In this document: one piece after another, positions 50,486-62,041 of the stretch
How positions within the stretch are numbered: the stretch's first letter is position 1
How the letters are laid out: each line of letters opens with the position of its first letter
Source: Rhizobium sp. AC27/96
Lineage (GTDB): Bacteria > Pseudomonadota > Alphaproteobacteria > Rhizobiales > Rhizobiaceae
Direction: 5' to 3'
DNA length: 64,000 nucleotides
Assembly: GCF_001692325.1 (NCBI RefSeq)
Contig: NZ_LXKN01000070.1
Location: forward strand, 62,001 to 126,000
Made by a program: the position numbers and the translations under genes
Notes under the pieces: model-generated
The model's input: only the letters and a program-made list of their open reading frames with translations
Told to the model about the DNA's origin: nothing
Database searches by the model: none

Positions 50486-52114
50486 TCAGGTAATAACCGT
50501 CGGCTCGGCGCGGCCGGTGCGGCCCTTGATATCGGCGATATCCTGGGCTGCGGTGATGAGGTCGGCGAGCGCTTCCTGCGTTTCGATATTGTGACGGGTC
50601 GAATCGGGCTCGTAGCGTTCGATGTAGACGCGCAGCGTCGCGCCCGTCGTGCCGGTGCCAGAGAGGCGGAAGACGACGCGGGAGCCGCCCTCGAACAGAA
50701 TGCGGATGCCCTGATGCTGGCTGACCGACTTGTCGACCGGATCGTGATAGGCGAAGTCATCGGCGGCAGAAACGGTGAGATCGCCAAATTTCGTGCCCGG
50801 CAGCGTCGGCAGCTTTTCGCGCAGCGCTGTAATCAGGCCATTGGCCGCATCGGTGTCGACGCCTTCATAGTCGTGGCGGGAATAATAGTTGCGGCCGTAG
50901 GTAGCCCAATGCTGCGTGACGATGTCGATCACGCTTTCGCCACGTACTGCGAGAATGTTGAGCCAGAGCAGCACGGCCCATAGGCCGTCCTTTTCGCGGA
51001 CGTGATTGGAGCCCGTGCCGGAGCTTTCTTCGCCGCAGATCGTCGCCATGCCGGCATCGAGCAGGTTGCCGAAGAATTTCCAGCCCGTCGGCGTCTCGTA
51101 CATGCCGATGCCGCGCTTTTCGGCGACGCGGTCGGCAGCGCCGCTGGTCGGCATGGAGCGGGCAATGCCGGCGATGCCGTGCGAATAGCCGGGCGCCAGG
51201 TTGGCGTTGGCGGCCAGAATCGCCAGGCTGTCCGACGGCGTAACGTAGATGCCCTTGCCGATAATCAGGTTGCGGTCGCCGTCACCGTCCGATGCTGCGC
51301 CGAAATCGGGCGCATCGTCACCCATCATCTCGTCGTAAAGCTCCTTGCAGTGGACGAGGTTCGGGTCAGGGTGGTGGCCGCCGAAGTCAGGCAGCGGCAG
51401 GAAGTTGCGCACCGAGCCGTCGGGCGCGCCAAGGCGGATCTCGAAGATCTCCTTGGCATAGGGGCCGGTGACCGCGCTCATGGCATCGAAGTGCAGGCGG
51501 AAACCGAGGCTGATCAGGTTGCGGATGGCGCCGAAATCGAACAGCTCCTCCATCAGCGCCGCATAGTCTTCGACGGGATCGATGACCGAAACAATCATCC
51601 CGCCGACATCTTCGCGTGCGATGCGGTCAAGATTGATGTCCGGGAAATCGGCGATCTTGTAGCTGTCGATGACCTTGGAACGCTCGAAAATGGCGTCGGT
51701 GATCTTTTCCGGAGCCGGGCCGCCATTGCCGATATTGTACTTGATGCCGAAGTCTTCGGTCGGGCCGCCTGGATTGTGGCTGGCCGACAGGATGATGCCG
51801 CCGAAGGCCTTGTATTTGCGGATGATGTTCGAGGCTGCGGGCGTCGAGAGGATGCCGCCCTTGCCGACCATCACCTTGCCGAAGCCATTTGCGGCGGCCA
51901 TCTTGATGGCCTTCTGGATGACATCGCGATTGTAGTAACGACCGTCGCCGCCGATGACCAGGGTCTTGCCCTGATAGCCTTCGAGCGAATCGAAAATCGA
52001 CTGGATGAAGTTTTCCGCGTAATTCGGCTGCTGGAATTCGGGAACCTTCTTTCGCAGGCCGGAAGTACCGGGTTTCTGATCCGCGTAGGGGGTAGTGGAT
52101 ACGGTTTTAATCAT
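50486..52114 (-). CDS. pgm: Phosphoglucomutase (alpha-D-glucose phosphate-specific)
   Basis: Interconverts glucose 1-phosphate and glucose 6-phosphate, linking glycogen to central metabolism. The 542-residue protein has the phosphoserine loop LSASHNPGGPTEDFGIKYN (~130), the metal-binding DGDGDRNLI (~295), the sugar-binding GEESSGTGSNHVREKDG (~370-390) and the C-terminal phosphate-binding RVVFRLSGTGTTGATLRVYIERYE. It is five bases downstream of glgA, so the two are co-transcribed. The gene is often absent from glg clusters of other bacteria, but is usual in rhizobia. Confidence 0.95.
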   Translation of the reverse strand: MIKTVSTTPYADQKPGTSGLRKKVPEFQQPNYAENFIQSIFDSLEGYQGKTLVIGGDGRYYNRDVIQKAIKMAAANGFGKVMVGKGGILSTPAASNIIRKYKAFGGIILSASHNPGGPTEDFGIKYNIGNGGPAPEKITDAIFERSKVIDSYKIADFPDINLDRIAREDVGGMIVSVIDPVEDYAALMEELFDFGAIRNLISLGFRLHFDAMSAVTGPYAKEIFEIRLGAPDGSVRNFLPLPDFGGHHPDPNLVHCKELYDEMMGDDAPDFGAASDGDGDRNLIIGKGIYVTPSDSLAILAANANLAPGYSHGIAGIARSMPTSGAADRVAEKRGIGMYETPTGWKFFGNLLDAGMATICGEESSGTGSNHVREKDGLWAVLLWLNILAVRGESVIDIVTQHWATYGRNYYSRHDYEGVDTDAANGLITALREKLPTLPGTKFGDLTVSAADDFAYHDPVDKSVSQHQGIRILFEGGSRVVFRLSGTGTTGATLRVYIERYEPDSTRHNIETQEALADLITAAQDIADIKGRTGRAEPTVIT

Positions 52115-52118
52115 CGGG

Positions 52119-53561
52119 TTAAGCGCCTCTCGAGACTAGACTGGAGTAGAGAGCGGCGTAGCGTTCTGCGCTCCTGCCCCAGGATACGTCGGATTTCATG
52201 CCCTGCTTTTGCATCTGCGTCCAGACCTTTCGATCCTGGAAAAGATGCATGGCTCGGCGCATCGCCTGTAGCAACCCCTCGGCGGTGACGGGCGAAAACT
52301 GAATGCCGGTTGCGACCTTGGCCTGCAGCGCGGCGTGGTTGGCGTCGACAATGGTATCGTTGAGGCCGCCCGTGCGGGCTACGATCGGCAAGCAGCCATA
52401 ACGTAAGCCATAAAGCTGCGTGAGGCCACAGGGTTCGAAGCGCGAGGGGATGATAATCGCGTCGCAGCCGGCCTGCATCAGATGTGACATCGGCTCGTTA
52501 TAGCCGGCCGATACGCCGATACGGCCGCGATGGCGGCCGGCTGCGGCAAATAGCGCACCTTCCAGCGCAGCGTCGCCGGCGCCCAATATGGCAAGCTTGC
52601 CGCCCATCTGGACGATCTCGCCGGCAATGCTGGCAAGGAGGTCCATGCCCTTTTGCCAGGTGAGGCGGCTGACGACGCAGAAGATCGGTCCGTCATCGCT
52701 ATCAAGTCCGAAATGTTCGGTCACGCGTTGGCGGTTGACGATGCGGTCCTTCAGCGTTGCAGCGCTATAGGTCTGCGCGATCATCGGATCGGTCGCGGGA
52801 TTCCAGACATCGTCGTCAATGCCGTTGACGATGCCGTGCAGGCTGCTTGTCCTGCTGGCAATGACGCCTTCGAGACCCATGCCGAATTCCGGGGTCAGGA
52901 TTTCCTCGGCATAGGACGGGCTGACGGTTGTCAGTGCATGGGCCGTCTGCAAACCGCCCTTCAGAAAGCCGACATCGCCATAATATTCGACGCCTTCCAT
53001 GGAAAAGGCGTGCGCGGGCAGGCGCAGGCCGGGAAAGATATCGGGACCGAACTGGCCCTGGAAGGCAATGTTGTGGATGGTAAGCACGCTCGGCAATTCC
53101 GGCGTCGCAGAGTAGCGCATGTAGACCGGCACCATGGCCGACTGCCAGTCATGCGCATGCACCAGATCGGGTTGCCAGCCGGGCAGGCGGCCGGCGGCGA
53201 TTTCCGCAGCGGCCAGCGACAAGGCGGCAAAACGCCGCCAGTTGTCGGGATAATCCTTGCCCATCGCATCGACATAGGGTCCGCCAGTGCGATTGTAATA
53301 GGCCGGCGCATCCAGAACGAGGAAGGAAATGCCGGCATGCTCGACTTCCAGCAGGGTCGCCTTTTCGCCGAGCAGATCCGCGAACTCGAAACGGATCACG
53401 GGGTCGCGGATCGCTTTCAGGACCGCGGGATAGCCTGGAATGAGGGTCTTGGTCTCGACGCCGAAGGGTTTCAGCGCGATAGGCAGGGCGCCGGCCACAT
53501 CGGCCAGCCCCCCTGTCTTGATCAGAGGGAAGACTTCGGACGAAACCGAGAGGACCTTCAT
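52119..53561 (-). CDS. glgA: Glycogen synthase (ADP-glucose)
   Basis: Adds glucose from ADP-glucose to the non-reducing ends of glycogen. The 480-residue GT5 enzyme opens with MKVLSVSSEVFPLIKTGGLADVAGALP, whose KTGGL binds the ADP-glucose pyrophosphate, then HAHDWQSAMVPVYM (~135) and, in the C-terminal domain, VSRLTWQKGMDLLA and PSRFEPCGLTQLYGLRYG with the conserved EPCGL acidic residue (~375). It starts three bases after glgC. It is in the middle of the glg operon. Confidence 0.96.
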   Translation of the reverse strand: MKVLSVSSEVFPLIKTGGLADVAGALPIALKPFGVETKTLIPGYPAVLKAIRDPVIRFEFADLLGEKATLLEVEHAGISFLVLDAPAYYNRTGGPYVDAMGKDYPDNWRRFAALSLAAAEIAAGRLPGWQPDLVHAHDWQSAMVPVYMRYSATPELPSVLTIHNIAFQGQFGPDIFPGLRLPAHAFSMEGVEYYGDVGFLKGGLQTAHALTTVSPSYAEEILTPEFGMGLEGVIASRTSSLHGIVNGIDDDVWNPATDPMIAQTYSAATLKDRIVNRQRVTEHFGLDSDDGPIFCVVSRLTWQKGMDLLASIAGEIVQMGGKLAILGAGDAALEGALFAAAGRHRGRIGVSAGYNEPMSHLMQAGCDAIIIPSRFEPCGLTQLYGLRYGCLPIVARTGGLNDTIVDANHAALQAKVATGIQFSPVTAEGLLQAMRRAMHLFQDRKVWTQMQKQGMKSDVSWGRSAERYAALYSSLVSRGA

Positions 53562-53564
53562 CTG

Positions 53565-54827
53565 CTACAAATCCAGCTTGTCGATCATCGATTGCGTGAT
53601 CAGGCAGATGCCACTTTCCGTGCGGCGCCAGCGCTTGGCGTCGAGCTCCGGATCCTCGCCGACGATCAGGCCCTCGGGAATGGTGACGCCATGATCGATG
53701 ACGACGTTCTTAAGCTGCGCGCGCCGTCCGACCTTGACGCTCGGTAGCACGACGGCTCCCTCCAGCTTGGAGTAGGAATTGGCGCGCACGCCGGTGAACA
53801 GCAGGCTGTTGTAGAGGCTGGCGCCTGAAATGATGCAGTCGCCGGCAACGACCGAGGAGACGGCCGAACCGCGGCGGTCTTCGTCGTCATGAACGAACTT
53901 GGCAGGAGGGCTGATTTCCGCATAGGTCCAGATCGGCCAGGACTTGTCGTAGATGTCGAGCTCCGGCACCACGGCGGTCAGGTCGATATTGGCCTGCCAG
54001 TAGGCATCGATCGTGCCGACATCGCGCCAATAGGCCTCGCGCTCGAAATCCGAGCGGACGCAGGACTGCGTGAAGCGGTGCGCGACGGCTTTGCCGTTCT
54101 TGACGATGTAGGGGATGATGTCCTTGCCGAAGTCGCGGCTGGAATTCGGATCGGCTGCGTCGCGCTTCAGGCATTCGATCAGGAACTTGGTGTGGAAGAC
54201 ATAGATTCCCATCGAGGCAAGCGCGAAATCCGGATTGCCGGGAATGCCGGGCGGATCAGCAGGCTTCTCGACGAAATCGATAATCTCGTCCTTCTCGTTG
54301 ACATGCATGACGCCGAAGCCGACCGCTTCCATGCGGGGCACCTCGAGGCAGCCGATGGTAACCTGGGCGCCTGAATCGACGTGCTGCTGCAGCATCCATT
54401 CATAGTCCATTTTGTAGATATGGTCGCCGGCTAGGATGACCATGTATTCCGGGCCGTAGGGCTCGATGATGTCGATGTTCTGGTAGACGGCGTCTGCCGT
54501 GCCTTCGTACCATTGGGTTTCCGAGACGCGCTGCGAGGCCGGCAGGATATCGAAACTTTCGTTTCGCTCGGGGCGGAAGAAGTTCCAGCCGCGCTGCATG
54601 TGGCGGATCAGCGAATGCGCCTTGTACTGGGTGGCGACACCGATGCGGCGGATACCGGAGTTGAGTGCGTTGGAGAGGGCGAAATCGATGATGCGGGTCT
54701 TGCCGCCGAAATAGACGGCCGGCTTGGCGCGACGGTCGGTGAGTTCCTTCAGTCGGCTGCCTCGACCCCCGGCAAGAACGTAGGCCATGGCGTCGCGTGC
54801 CAGCGGCTGGAAACGTTTTTCTACCAT
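53565..54827 (-). CDS. glgC: Glucose-1-phosphate adenylyltransferase
   Basis: Makes ADP-glucose from ATP and glucose 1-phosphate, the controlled first step of glycogen synthesis. The 420-residue protein has AYVLAGGRGSRLKELTDRRAKPAVYFGG (nucleotidyl loop and N-terminal allosteric lysines, ~15-40), WYEGTADAVYQN (~110), ILAGDHIYKMDY, GDCIISGA and the C-terminal left-handed helix (VVIDHGVTIPEGLIVGEDPELDAKRW). The regulatory site in alphaproteobacteria usually answers to fructose 6-phosphate and pyruvate. GGGAGGAATAAA before ATG 54827 sets the start over the longer frame. Confidence 0.96.
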   Translation of the reverse strand: MVEKRFQPLARDAMAYVLAGGRGSRLKELTDRRAKPAVYFGGKTRIIDFALSNALNSGIRRIGVATQYKAHSLIRHMQRGWNFFRPERNESFDILPASQRVSETQWYEGTADAVYQNIDIIEPYGPEYMVILAGDHIYKMDYEWMLQQHVDSGAQVTIGCLEVPRMEAVGFGVMHVNEKDEIIDFVEKPADPPGIPGNPDFALASMGIYVFHTKFLIECLKRDAADPNSSRDFGKDIIPYIVKNGKAVAHRFTQSCVRSDFEREAYWRDVGTIDAYWQANIDLTAVVPELDIYDKSWPIWTYAEISPPAKFVHDDEDRRGSAVSSVVAGDCIISGASLYNSLLFTGVRANSYSKLEGAVVLPSVKVGRRAQLKNVVIDHGVTIPEGLIVGEDPELDAKRWRRTESGICLITQSMIDKLDL

Positions 54828-54853
54828 TTTATTCCTCCCTGTCCGTAATGATC

Positions 54854-57057
<2,204 letters not shown>

Positions 57058-57061
<4 letters not shown>

Positions 57062-59520
57062 CCAGCTCTCCAGATTTCCTTGGCATATTGACGGATCGTC
57101 CGATCGGAGGAGAACCAGCCCATGCGAGCAGTGTTGTTGATCGTCTTGGCATACCATTCGGAGGGATTGGCCCAGAGGATATCGACTTCGCGCTGAGCTG
57201 CGGCGTAGGCATCGAAATCGGCGGCGACCATGAACCAGTCGTGACTGTAGATGCCCTCAATCAGGTTGGCATAACGGCTGCGATCGTCCGGCGAGAAGAC
57301 GCCGGAAGCGATGGCCGAAAGCGCCTGTGCGAGTTCGCGCGAGCGTTCGATGACGGCGCGGGGATCGTGGCCGTCGCTGCGCAGGCTGGCGACTTCATCG
57401 GCTTTCAGACCGAAGATGACGATATTGTCTTCGCCGACATTGTCGCGCATTTCGACATTGGCGCCATCGAGCGTGCCGATGGTCAGCGCGCCGTTGAGGC
57501 CGAATTTCATGTTGCCGGTGCCGGAAGCTTCCATGCCGGCGGTGGAGATCTGCTCGGAGAGATCGGCGGCCGGAACCATGACTTCGGCGAGAGAGACATT
57601 GTAGTTCGGGACGAAGACGACCTTCAGCAGGCCACGCACCGACGGATCATTATTGATGACGCGGGCGACATCGTTGATCAGCTTGATGATGAGCTTCGCA
57701 TTGTGATAGCTCGGCGCCGCCTTGCCGGCGAAGAGCTTGACGCGCGGTTGCCAGTCCAGCTCGGGATGCGAACGGATCTGGTCGTAGAGAGCCACGGTCT
57801 CGATGATGTTGAGAAGCTGGCGCTTGTATTCGTGGATGCGCTTGATCTGAATGTCGAACATCGCATTCGGATCGAGCTTGATGCCCATCCGGCTCGCAAC
57901 GAGATTGGACAGCTGCACCTTGTTGGCGCGTTTGACCGCGGCAAACTTCTCCTGGAAGGCGCTGTCGTGGGCGAATTTGTCGAGCGGCTTCAGCTTTTCG
58001 GCATCGTCGAGGAAATCGTCGCCGATGGCTTCGCGGATAAGGCCGGTCAGGCCCGGATTGCACTGCATCAGCCAGCGGCGCGGCGTGATGCCGTTCGTCT
58101 TGTTGTTGATGCGGTCCGGATAGAGCTTGTGCAGGTCGGCGAAGACGGTGACCTTCATCAGGTCGGTGTGCAGCGCCGATACGCCGTTGATCGAATGCGA
58201 GCCGACAAAGGCGAGATTGCCCATGCGCACGCGCCGGTCGCCGTTTTCATCGATCAGGGAAATAGAGCGGATTTCGGTGTCGCTGAAATTGCGGGCCTTG
58301 CGGGCCTCGACCAGAATCTTCGCATTGATGGCGTAGATGATCTGCATGTGGCGCGGCAGCAGCCGTTCGAACAGCGGCACCGGCCAGCTTTCGAGCGCTT
58401 CCGGCAGCAGCGTATGGTTCGTATAGCCGAAGGTCTCGCGGGTGATGTTCCAGGCCTTGTCGAACTCGAGGCCGTGGACGTCGACCAGCAGGCGCATCAT
58501 TTCAGCGACGGAGACGGCCGGATGGGTGTCGTTCAGCTGGATTGCGACCTTGTCGGCGAGGTTGGTCAGGTCGTCATACTGCTGCAGATGGCGGCGAATA
58601 ATGTCCTGCAGCGAGGCCGAGGAGAAGAAGAATTCCTGGCGCAGTCGCAGTTCCTGGCCGGCGGGGGTTCCGTCTGCCGGATAGAGGACGCGCGTCAGGC
58701 TCTCCGCCTTGTTGCTTTCGCGTAGCGCGCCGATATGGTCGCCCGCGTTGAAGGCATCGAGCAGGATCGGATCGATCGGCTGTGCCGACCAGAGACGCAG
58801 CGTGTTAACGCGCTTGCCGCGCCAGCCGACGACGGGCGTGTCGAATGCGGCGGCGATAACACGTTCCGCCGGCTTCCACACATAGCGGGGCTGGTCGTCA
58901 TGGCTGCTTGCCGTCTCGACGGCGCCGCCAAAGCCGATTTCGTAGGCGCTTTCCTGGCGTTCGAATTCCCAAGGGTTGCCGTGGGCGAGCCAGGTTTCCG
59001 GCAGTTCCACCTGCCAGCCATCGGCCATCTGCTGCCGGAACAGGCCATGCACGTAGCGAATGCCATAGCCGTAGGCCGGCACATCGACGGTCGCCATGGA
59101 TTCCATAAAGCAGGCGGCGAGGCGGCCGAGACCGCCATTGCCGAGTGCTGCGTCCGGCTCGAGCCCGGCGATGACGCGAACGTCGACACCGAGCGAGGTC
59201 AGCGCGTTGGTGATTTCTTCCATCAAGCCGAGATTGGAGACGGCGTCGCGCATCAGGCGGCCGATCAGGAATTCGAGCGATAGATAGTATACGCGCTTGG
59301 CGCCGGTCTCGTAGACGCGGCGGGTGGATTCCATCCATCTGTCGATAACGCGGTCGCGAATGACGAGGATCGTTGCCGTCAGCCAATCGTGTGGCTTGGC
59401 CACTTTCGCATCCTTGCCGATGCGATAGGTCAGGCGCTCGATGATTTCTTCCGCAAGGATTTCGGGGCGGGAAATGCGCGGGGCGGGAACGGGGAGATCG
59501 GCCTTCGTCAAATTATTCAT
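57058..59520 (-). CDS. glgP: Glycogen phosphorylase
   Basis: Releases glucose 1-phosphate from glycogen chain ends using inorganic phosphate. The 820-residue GT35 enzyme has YLSLEFLIGRLMRDAVSNL (~75), GNGGLGRLAACFMESMAT (~125), VNTLRLWSA and the PLP-lysine region EASGTGNMKFGLNGALTIGTLDGANVEM with the lysine at about residue 672. A six-codon longer start at 59538 lacks a Shine-Dalgarno, so I use ATG 59520 with GAGAG upstream, although both are possible. It is the first gene of the glg operon, whose promoter should lie in the AT-rich gap 59521-59730. Confidence 0.94.
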
Positions 59521-59730
59521 ACTATCAACTCTCGCCATTTGTGATTTATATTCAGAGTGTTATGCCCAATAAATCAAATTTCCTTTCCGTTTCACTATCA
59601 GTTTACGCACTGATGTAAAGCAGTTGCAATATGCGAGTTGGGCAGATGCGAAAATAGCCGCCAAACGTTTCCCATTCGCGGGAAAAGACTTGATTCCGAT
59701 GATGTTTCAGGCTCTTATTCGCGGATTGAT

Positions 59731-59776
59731 GAAAAACAAAAGCCGCGCGATACTCGTTTCGCGCGGCTTTTGTTTT
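59731..59776 (-). terminator. Rho-independent terminator of the TadG-like gene
   Basis: A 13-bp perfect stem (AAAAGCCGCGCGA at 59738-59750 with TCGCGCGGCTTTT at 59759-59771) flanked by A-rich and T-rich runs on both sides, so it works in either direction. On the minus strand it is ~45 bases after the TadG-like stop (59818), upstream of glgP. Confidence 0.88.
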
Positions 59777-59817
59777 AATGGCTATTTATGGTTGCTTGAG
59801 GCGGGACCCAGGCAAGG

Positions 59818-61026
59818 TCACTTCGTCAGGAGCGTCATCTGCTTGGAGGTTTCCGTGGCGATCGTCTTGAAGGCCGCAACCAGATCCGACATCTGCTGTG
59901 CGGCAAAGTAGTTTGATGAACCTGATGCGCAATTCTGCAACAGGGTTTGGCCGCGCGCCGGAGCCATGAAGGCAACAGTGTAGATTTGGACACCGGCGGC
60001 CTTTGCGGCATTGCACGTCGTCAGCGTCTTCTGATCCGAGCTGGTGTCGTTGTTTTCTCCATCTGTCATCAGGACGATGTACTTCTGGAAAGTCTTGTTA
60101 TTCTTCTTGGCCTGTGCGGCACTCTCGGACGCCGACATAAGGTTGTTGTAAGCCATTGTCATAGGTGCACTGGACTCGGTGCCGCCCTCGGCATTCAATC
60201 CGCTGATGACGTTGGTGCGAGTCGATTTTGTTCCCCAATCGAGGTTGCTATAACTGTCGACTTGGCTGCTCCATGCAATGGCCGCGGTGCGGACGTATTG
60301 CGAGGTAGGATCGGCCGTATCCAACTGGTCCAGAAGATTGCCGACTGCTGTTTTCAGTGCTGCAATCTTTTTGATGTAGCAAGGGCTCTTAGCCTTTGGA
60401 TACTGATATAGATAATTCCCATCCGTATAATATTGGATGCAGCTTTTCTGGCTGGTGTCGACAACCTCTGTGTTCAGCAACATCGAGCCGGACTTGTCGA
60501 GCGCGATCTCCATAGAGAGAGCGCTCTTCTGGGTTTCAGAAGTTTTTCCGCTGGTTGAGGTGCTTGACGCGGAAATGTTCATCGAACTTTGACCCGTCAA
60601 GCGGGTCATGCTGTTCACGGGCATTGAATAGGATGCATTCACAACGACGGTATAGCCCGAATTCCCGGAGGAATCGGTGGTTTTCGTTACTGTCGTGTTG
60701 GTGCCCGCCTTAAGTGAATTCGTGGCGTTCGTATCTCCGCCGAGATAGTTGGACATCTGGCCAAGTACAAAATTATTGCCGAGATCTTTGGCGGTCGTTG
60801 TGGTCGCATCGCCGTCGACAAGCGCCGTTGCAGTGGCGAGCGCGGCAGCATCGGTCGATTCCTGGAGCTGGCTGCGTGTCAGCGACATGTTCGTCACATC
60901 TACAGCAACGCCGCCCGCCACAGCCAGTACTGGGATTGAAAGTGCGGTCATAATGCCGAAATTGCCGGCTCTATCACGCAACAGTCTTCTAAAGATACAA
61001 AGTATATCCGAACCGGTGATCATCAT
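59818..61026 (-). CDS. TadG-like pilus-assembly protein with von Willebrand A domain
   Basis: A 402-residue protein anchored by an N-terminal helix. LRDRAGNFGIMTALSIPVLAVAGGVAVDVTNMSLTRSQLQESTDAAALA (~17-65) is the TadE/TadG prepilin-like region with a single TM. The C-terminal half is a vWA domain: the MIDAS motif is ALDKSGSML (D-x-S-x-S, ~175) and VLMTDGENNDTSS completes the metal site (~320). Such proteins act in envelope assembly or Flp pilus function, but no tad cluster is nearby. Ser/Thr/Asn-rich segment ~75-160. It is monocistronic with its own terminator. Confidence 0.85.
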   Translation of the reverse strand: MMITGSDILCIFRRLLRDRAGNFGIMTALSIPVLAVAGGVAVDVTNMSLTRSQLQESTDAAALATATALVDGDATTTTAKDLGNNFVLGQMSNYLGGDTNATNSLKAGTNTTVTKTTDSSGNSGYTVVVNASYSMPVNSMTRLTGQSSMNISASSTSTSGKTSETQKSALSMEIALDKSGSMLLNTEVVDTSQKSCIQYYTDGNYLYQYPKAKSPCYIKKIAALKTAVGNLLDQLDTADPTSQYVRTAAIAWSSQVDSYSNLDWGTKSTRTNVISGLNAEGGTESSAPMTMAYNNLMSASESAAQAKKNNKTFQKYIVLMTDGENNDTSSDQKTLTTCNAAKAAGVQIYTVAFMAPARGQTLLQNCASGSSNYFAAQQMSDLVAAFKTIATETSKQMTLLTK

Positions 61027-61158
61027 GTCCGCCTGATGGAGAGTTGAAGTTCTCAATAATTGGCGGGACTATCGACGATAAATATTAGTCAAACGTTTAA
61101 GTTGTGGTTCAAATTTTAAAAAACTATCGGATTAGTCTCATTCTTATTTCGACTTATA

Positions 61159-62037
61159 CTATATTAGTGGAATAACATCTACGGCTTGCGCCGTTTTTTG
61201 GTTACCATAACCTTTCAATACACCAATAACGGGTGCAACGTCGGAGTAATCGCGGCCATAGGCAACGACGATGTGGTCGGTGCCGGCGGGGATATTGTTG
61301 GTGGGGTCTAGTTCGATCCAGCCGGCGGTTTCTCCGCACCAGACGCGCACCCAGGCATGCATGGCATCCGCGCCTTCAAGCCGTTCCTTGCCGGGTGGCG
61401 GGATGGTGCGCAGGAAGCCGCTGACATAGCCGGCCGGAATGCCGAGGCTGCGCAGCGCGATGATCATCACATGCGAGAAATCCTGGCAGACGCCGCGCTT
61501 CAGGCGGAATGCCTCCTTGGGCGTCGTGTCGACGGTCGTCGCCTTCGCGTCGTAGACGAAATCCTTGTGGATCCGGGCACAGACGGCATGGGCAATCTGC
61601 ATTGTCGTCAGCTTCGCCGTCTTCCACTGCTTGCTGTATTCGGCGATTTCGCTCGTCTCCGGCAGGCGAGGGCTGCTGCCGAGGAAATGATGCGGGGAGG
61701 AGGGGTCGATCGACCAGCAGCTGTTGATCTCGTCAGGCAATTCGCCAAGCAAGGGTGAAAAGTCTGCAGCGATGGGCTGGCTCTCCACCTGCACACGTGC
61801 CTGCATGCGGATATCAAGCTTCTCATGCGGGTTGCGCACCAGGATCGACGTCGCGGGGTGCTGGAAGAAATCGGTGAAATTCGATTGCTCGTCCGGATTC
61901 GGCGTGACCTTCAGGGAACCGGCGACCAGCCGCTGGCGGTTGGTGAGCGACAGCGGCAGGATACGCAGGATGTGGCGCGCGCCGCTGGCCGGCGCGTCGT
62001 AGGTGTAACCCATGTGCAGCGACAGGTCGTAGAGCAT
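61159..62037 (-). CDS. Transglutaminase-like cysteine protease family protein
   Basis: A 292-residue transglutaminase/protease-like protein with the BTLCP N-terminal beta domain (YDLSLHMGYTYDAPASGARHILRILPL). The core cysteine is in KRGVCQDFSHVMIIALRSLGIPAGYVSGFL (~200), histidine in GADAMHAWVRVW (~240) and aspartate in GWIELDPTNN (~255), completing a Cys-His-Asp triad. These genes usually pair with ATP-grasp and alpha-E genes in uncharacterised peptide-modifying loci. ATG 62037 lies four bases after the stop of the upstream gene; an earlier longer frame is rejected. Confidence 0.88.
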   Translation of the reverse strand: MLYDLSLHMGYTYDAPASGARHILRILPLSLTNRQRLVAGSLKVTPNPDEQSNFTDFFQHPATSILVRNPHEKLDIRMQARVQVESQPIAADFSPLLGELPDEINSCWSIDPSSPHHFLGSSPRLPETSEIAEYSKQWKTAKLTTMQIAHAVCARIHKDFVYDAKATTVDTTPKEAFRLKRGVCQDFSHVMIIALRSLGIPAGYVSGFLRTIPPPGKERLEGADAMHAWVRVWCGETAGWIELDPTNNIPAGTDHIVVAYGRDYSDVAPVIGVLKGYGNQKTAQAVDVIPLI

Positions 62038-62041
62038 CACA

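Noticed and set aside
51002..52288. 428-codon open frame on the plus strand
   Set aside because: Antisense to pgm and the end of glgA, both well-supported genes.
61085..61125. TTAA-like pair upstream of the TadG-like gene, considered as CtrA site
   Set aside because: Second half is degraded (TTCAA instead of TTAA), so not convincing.
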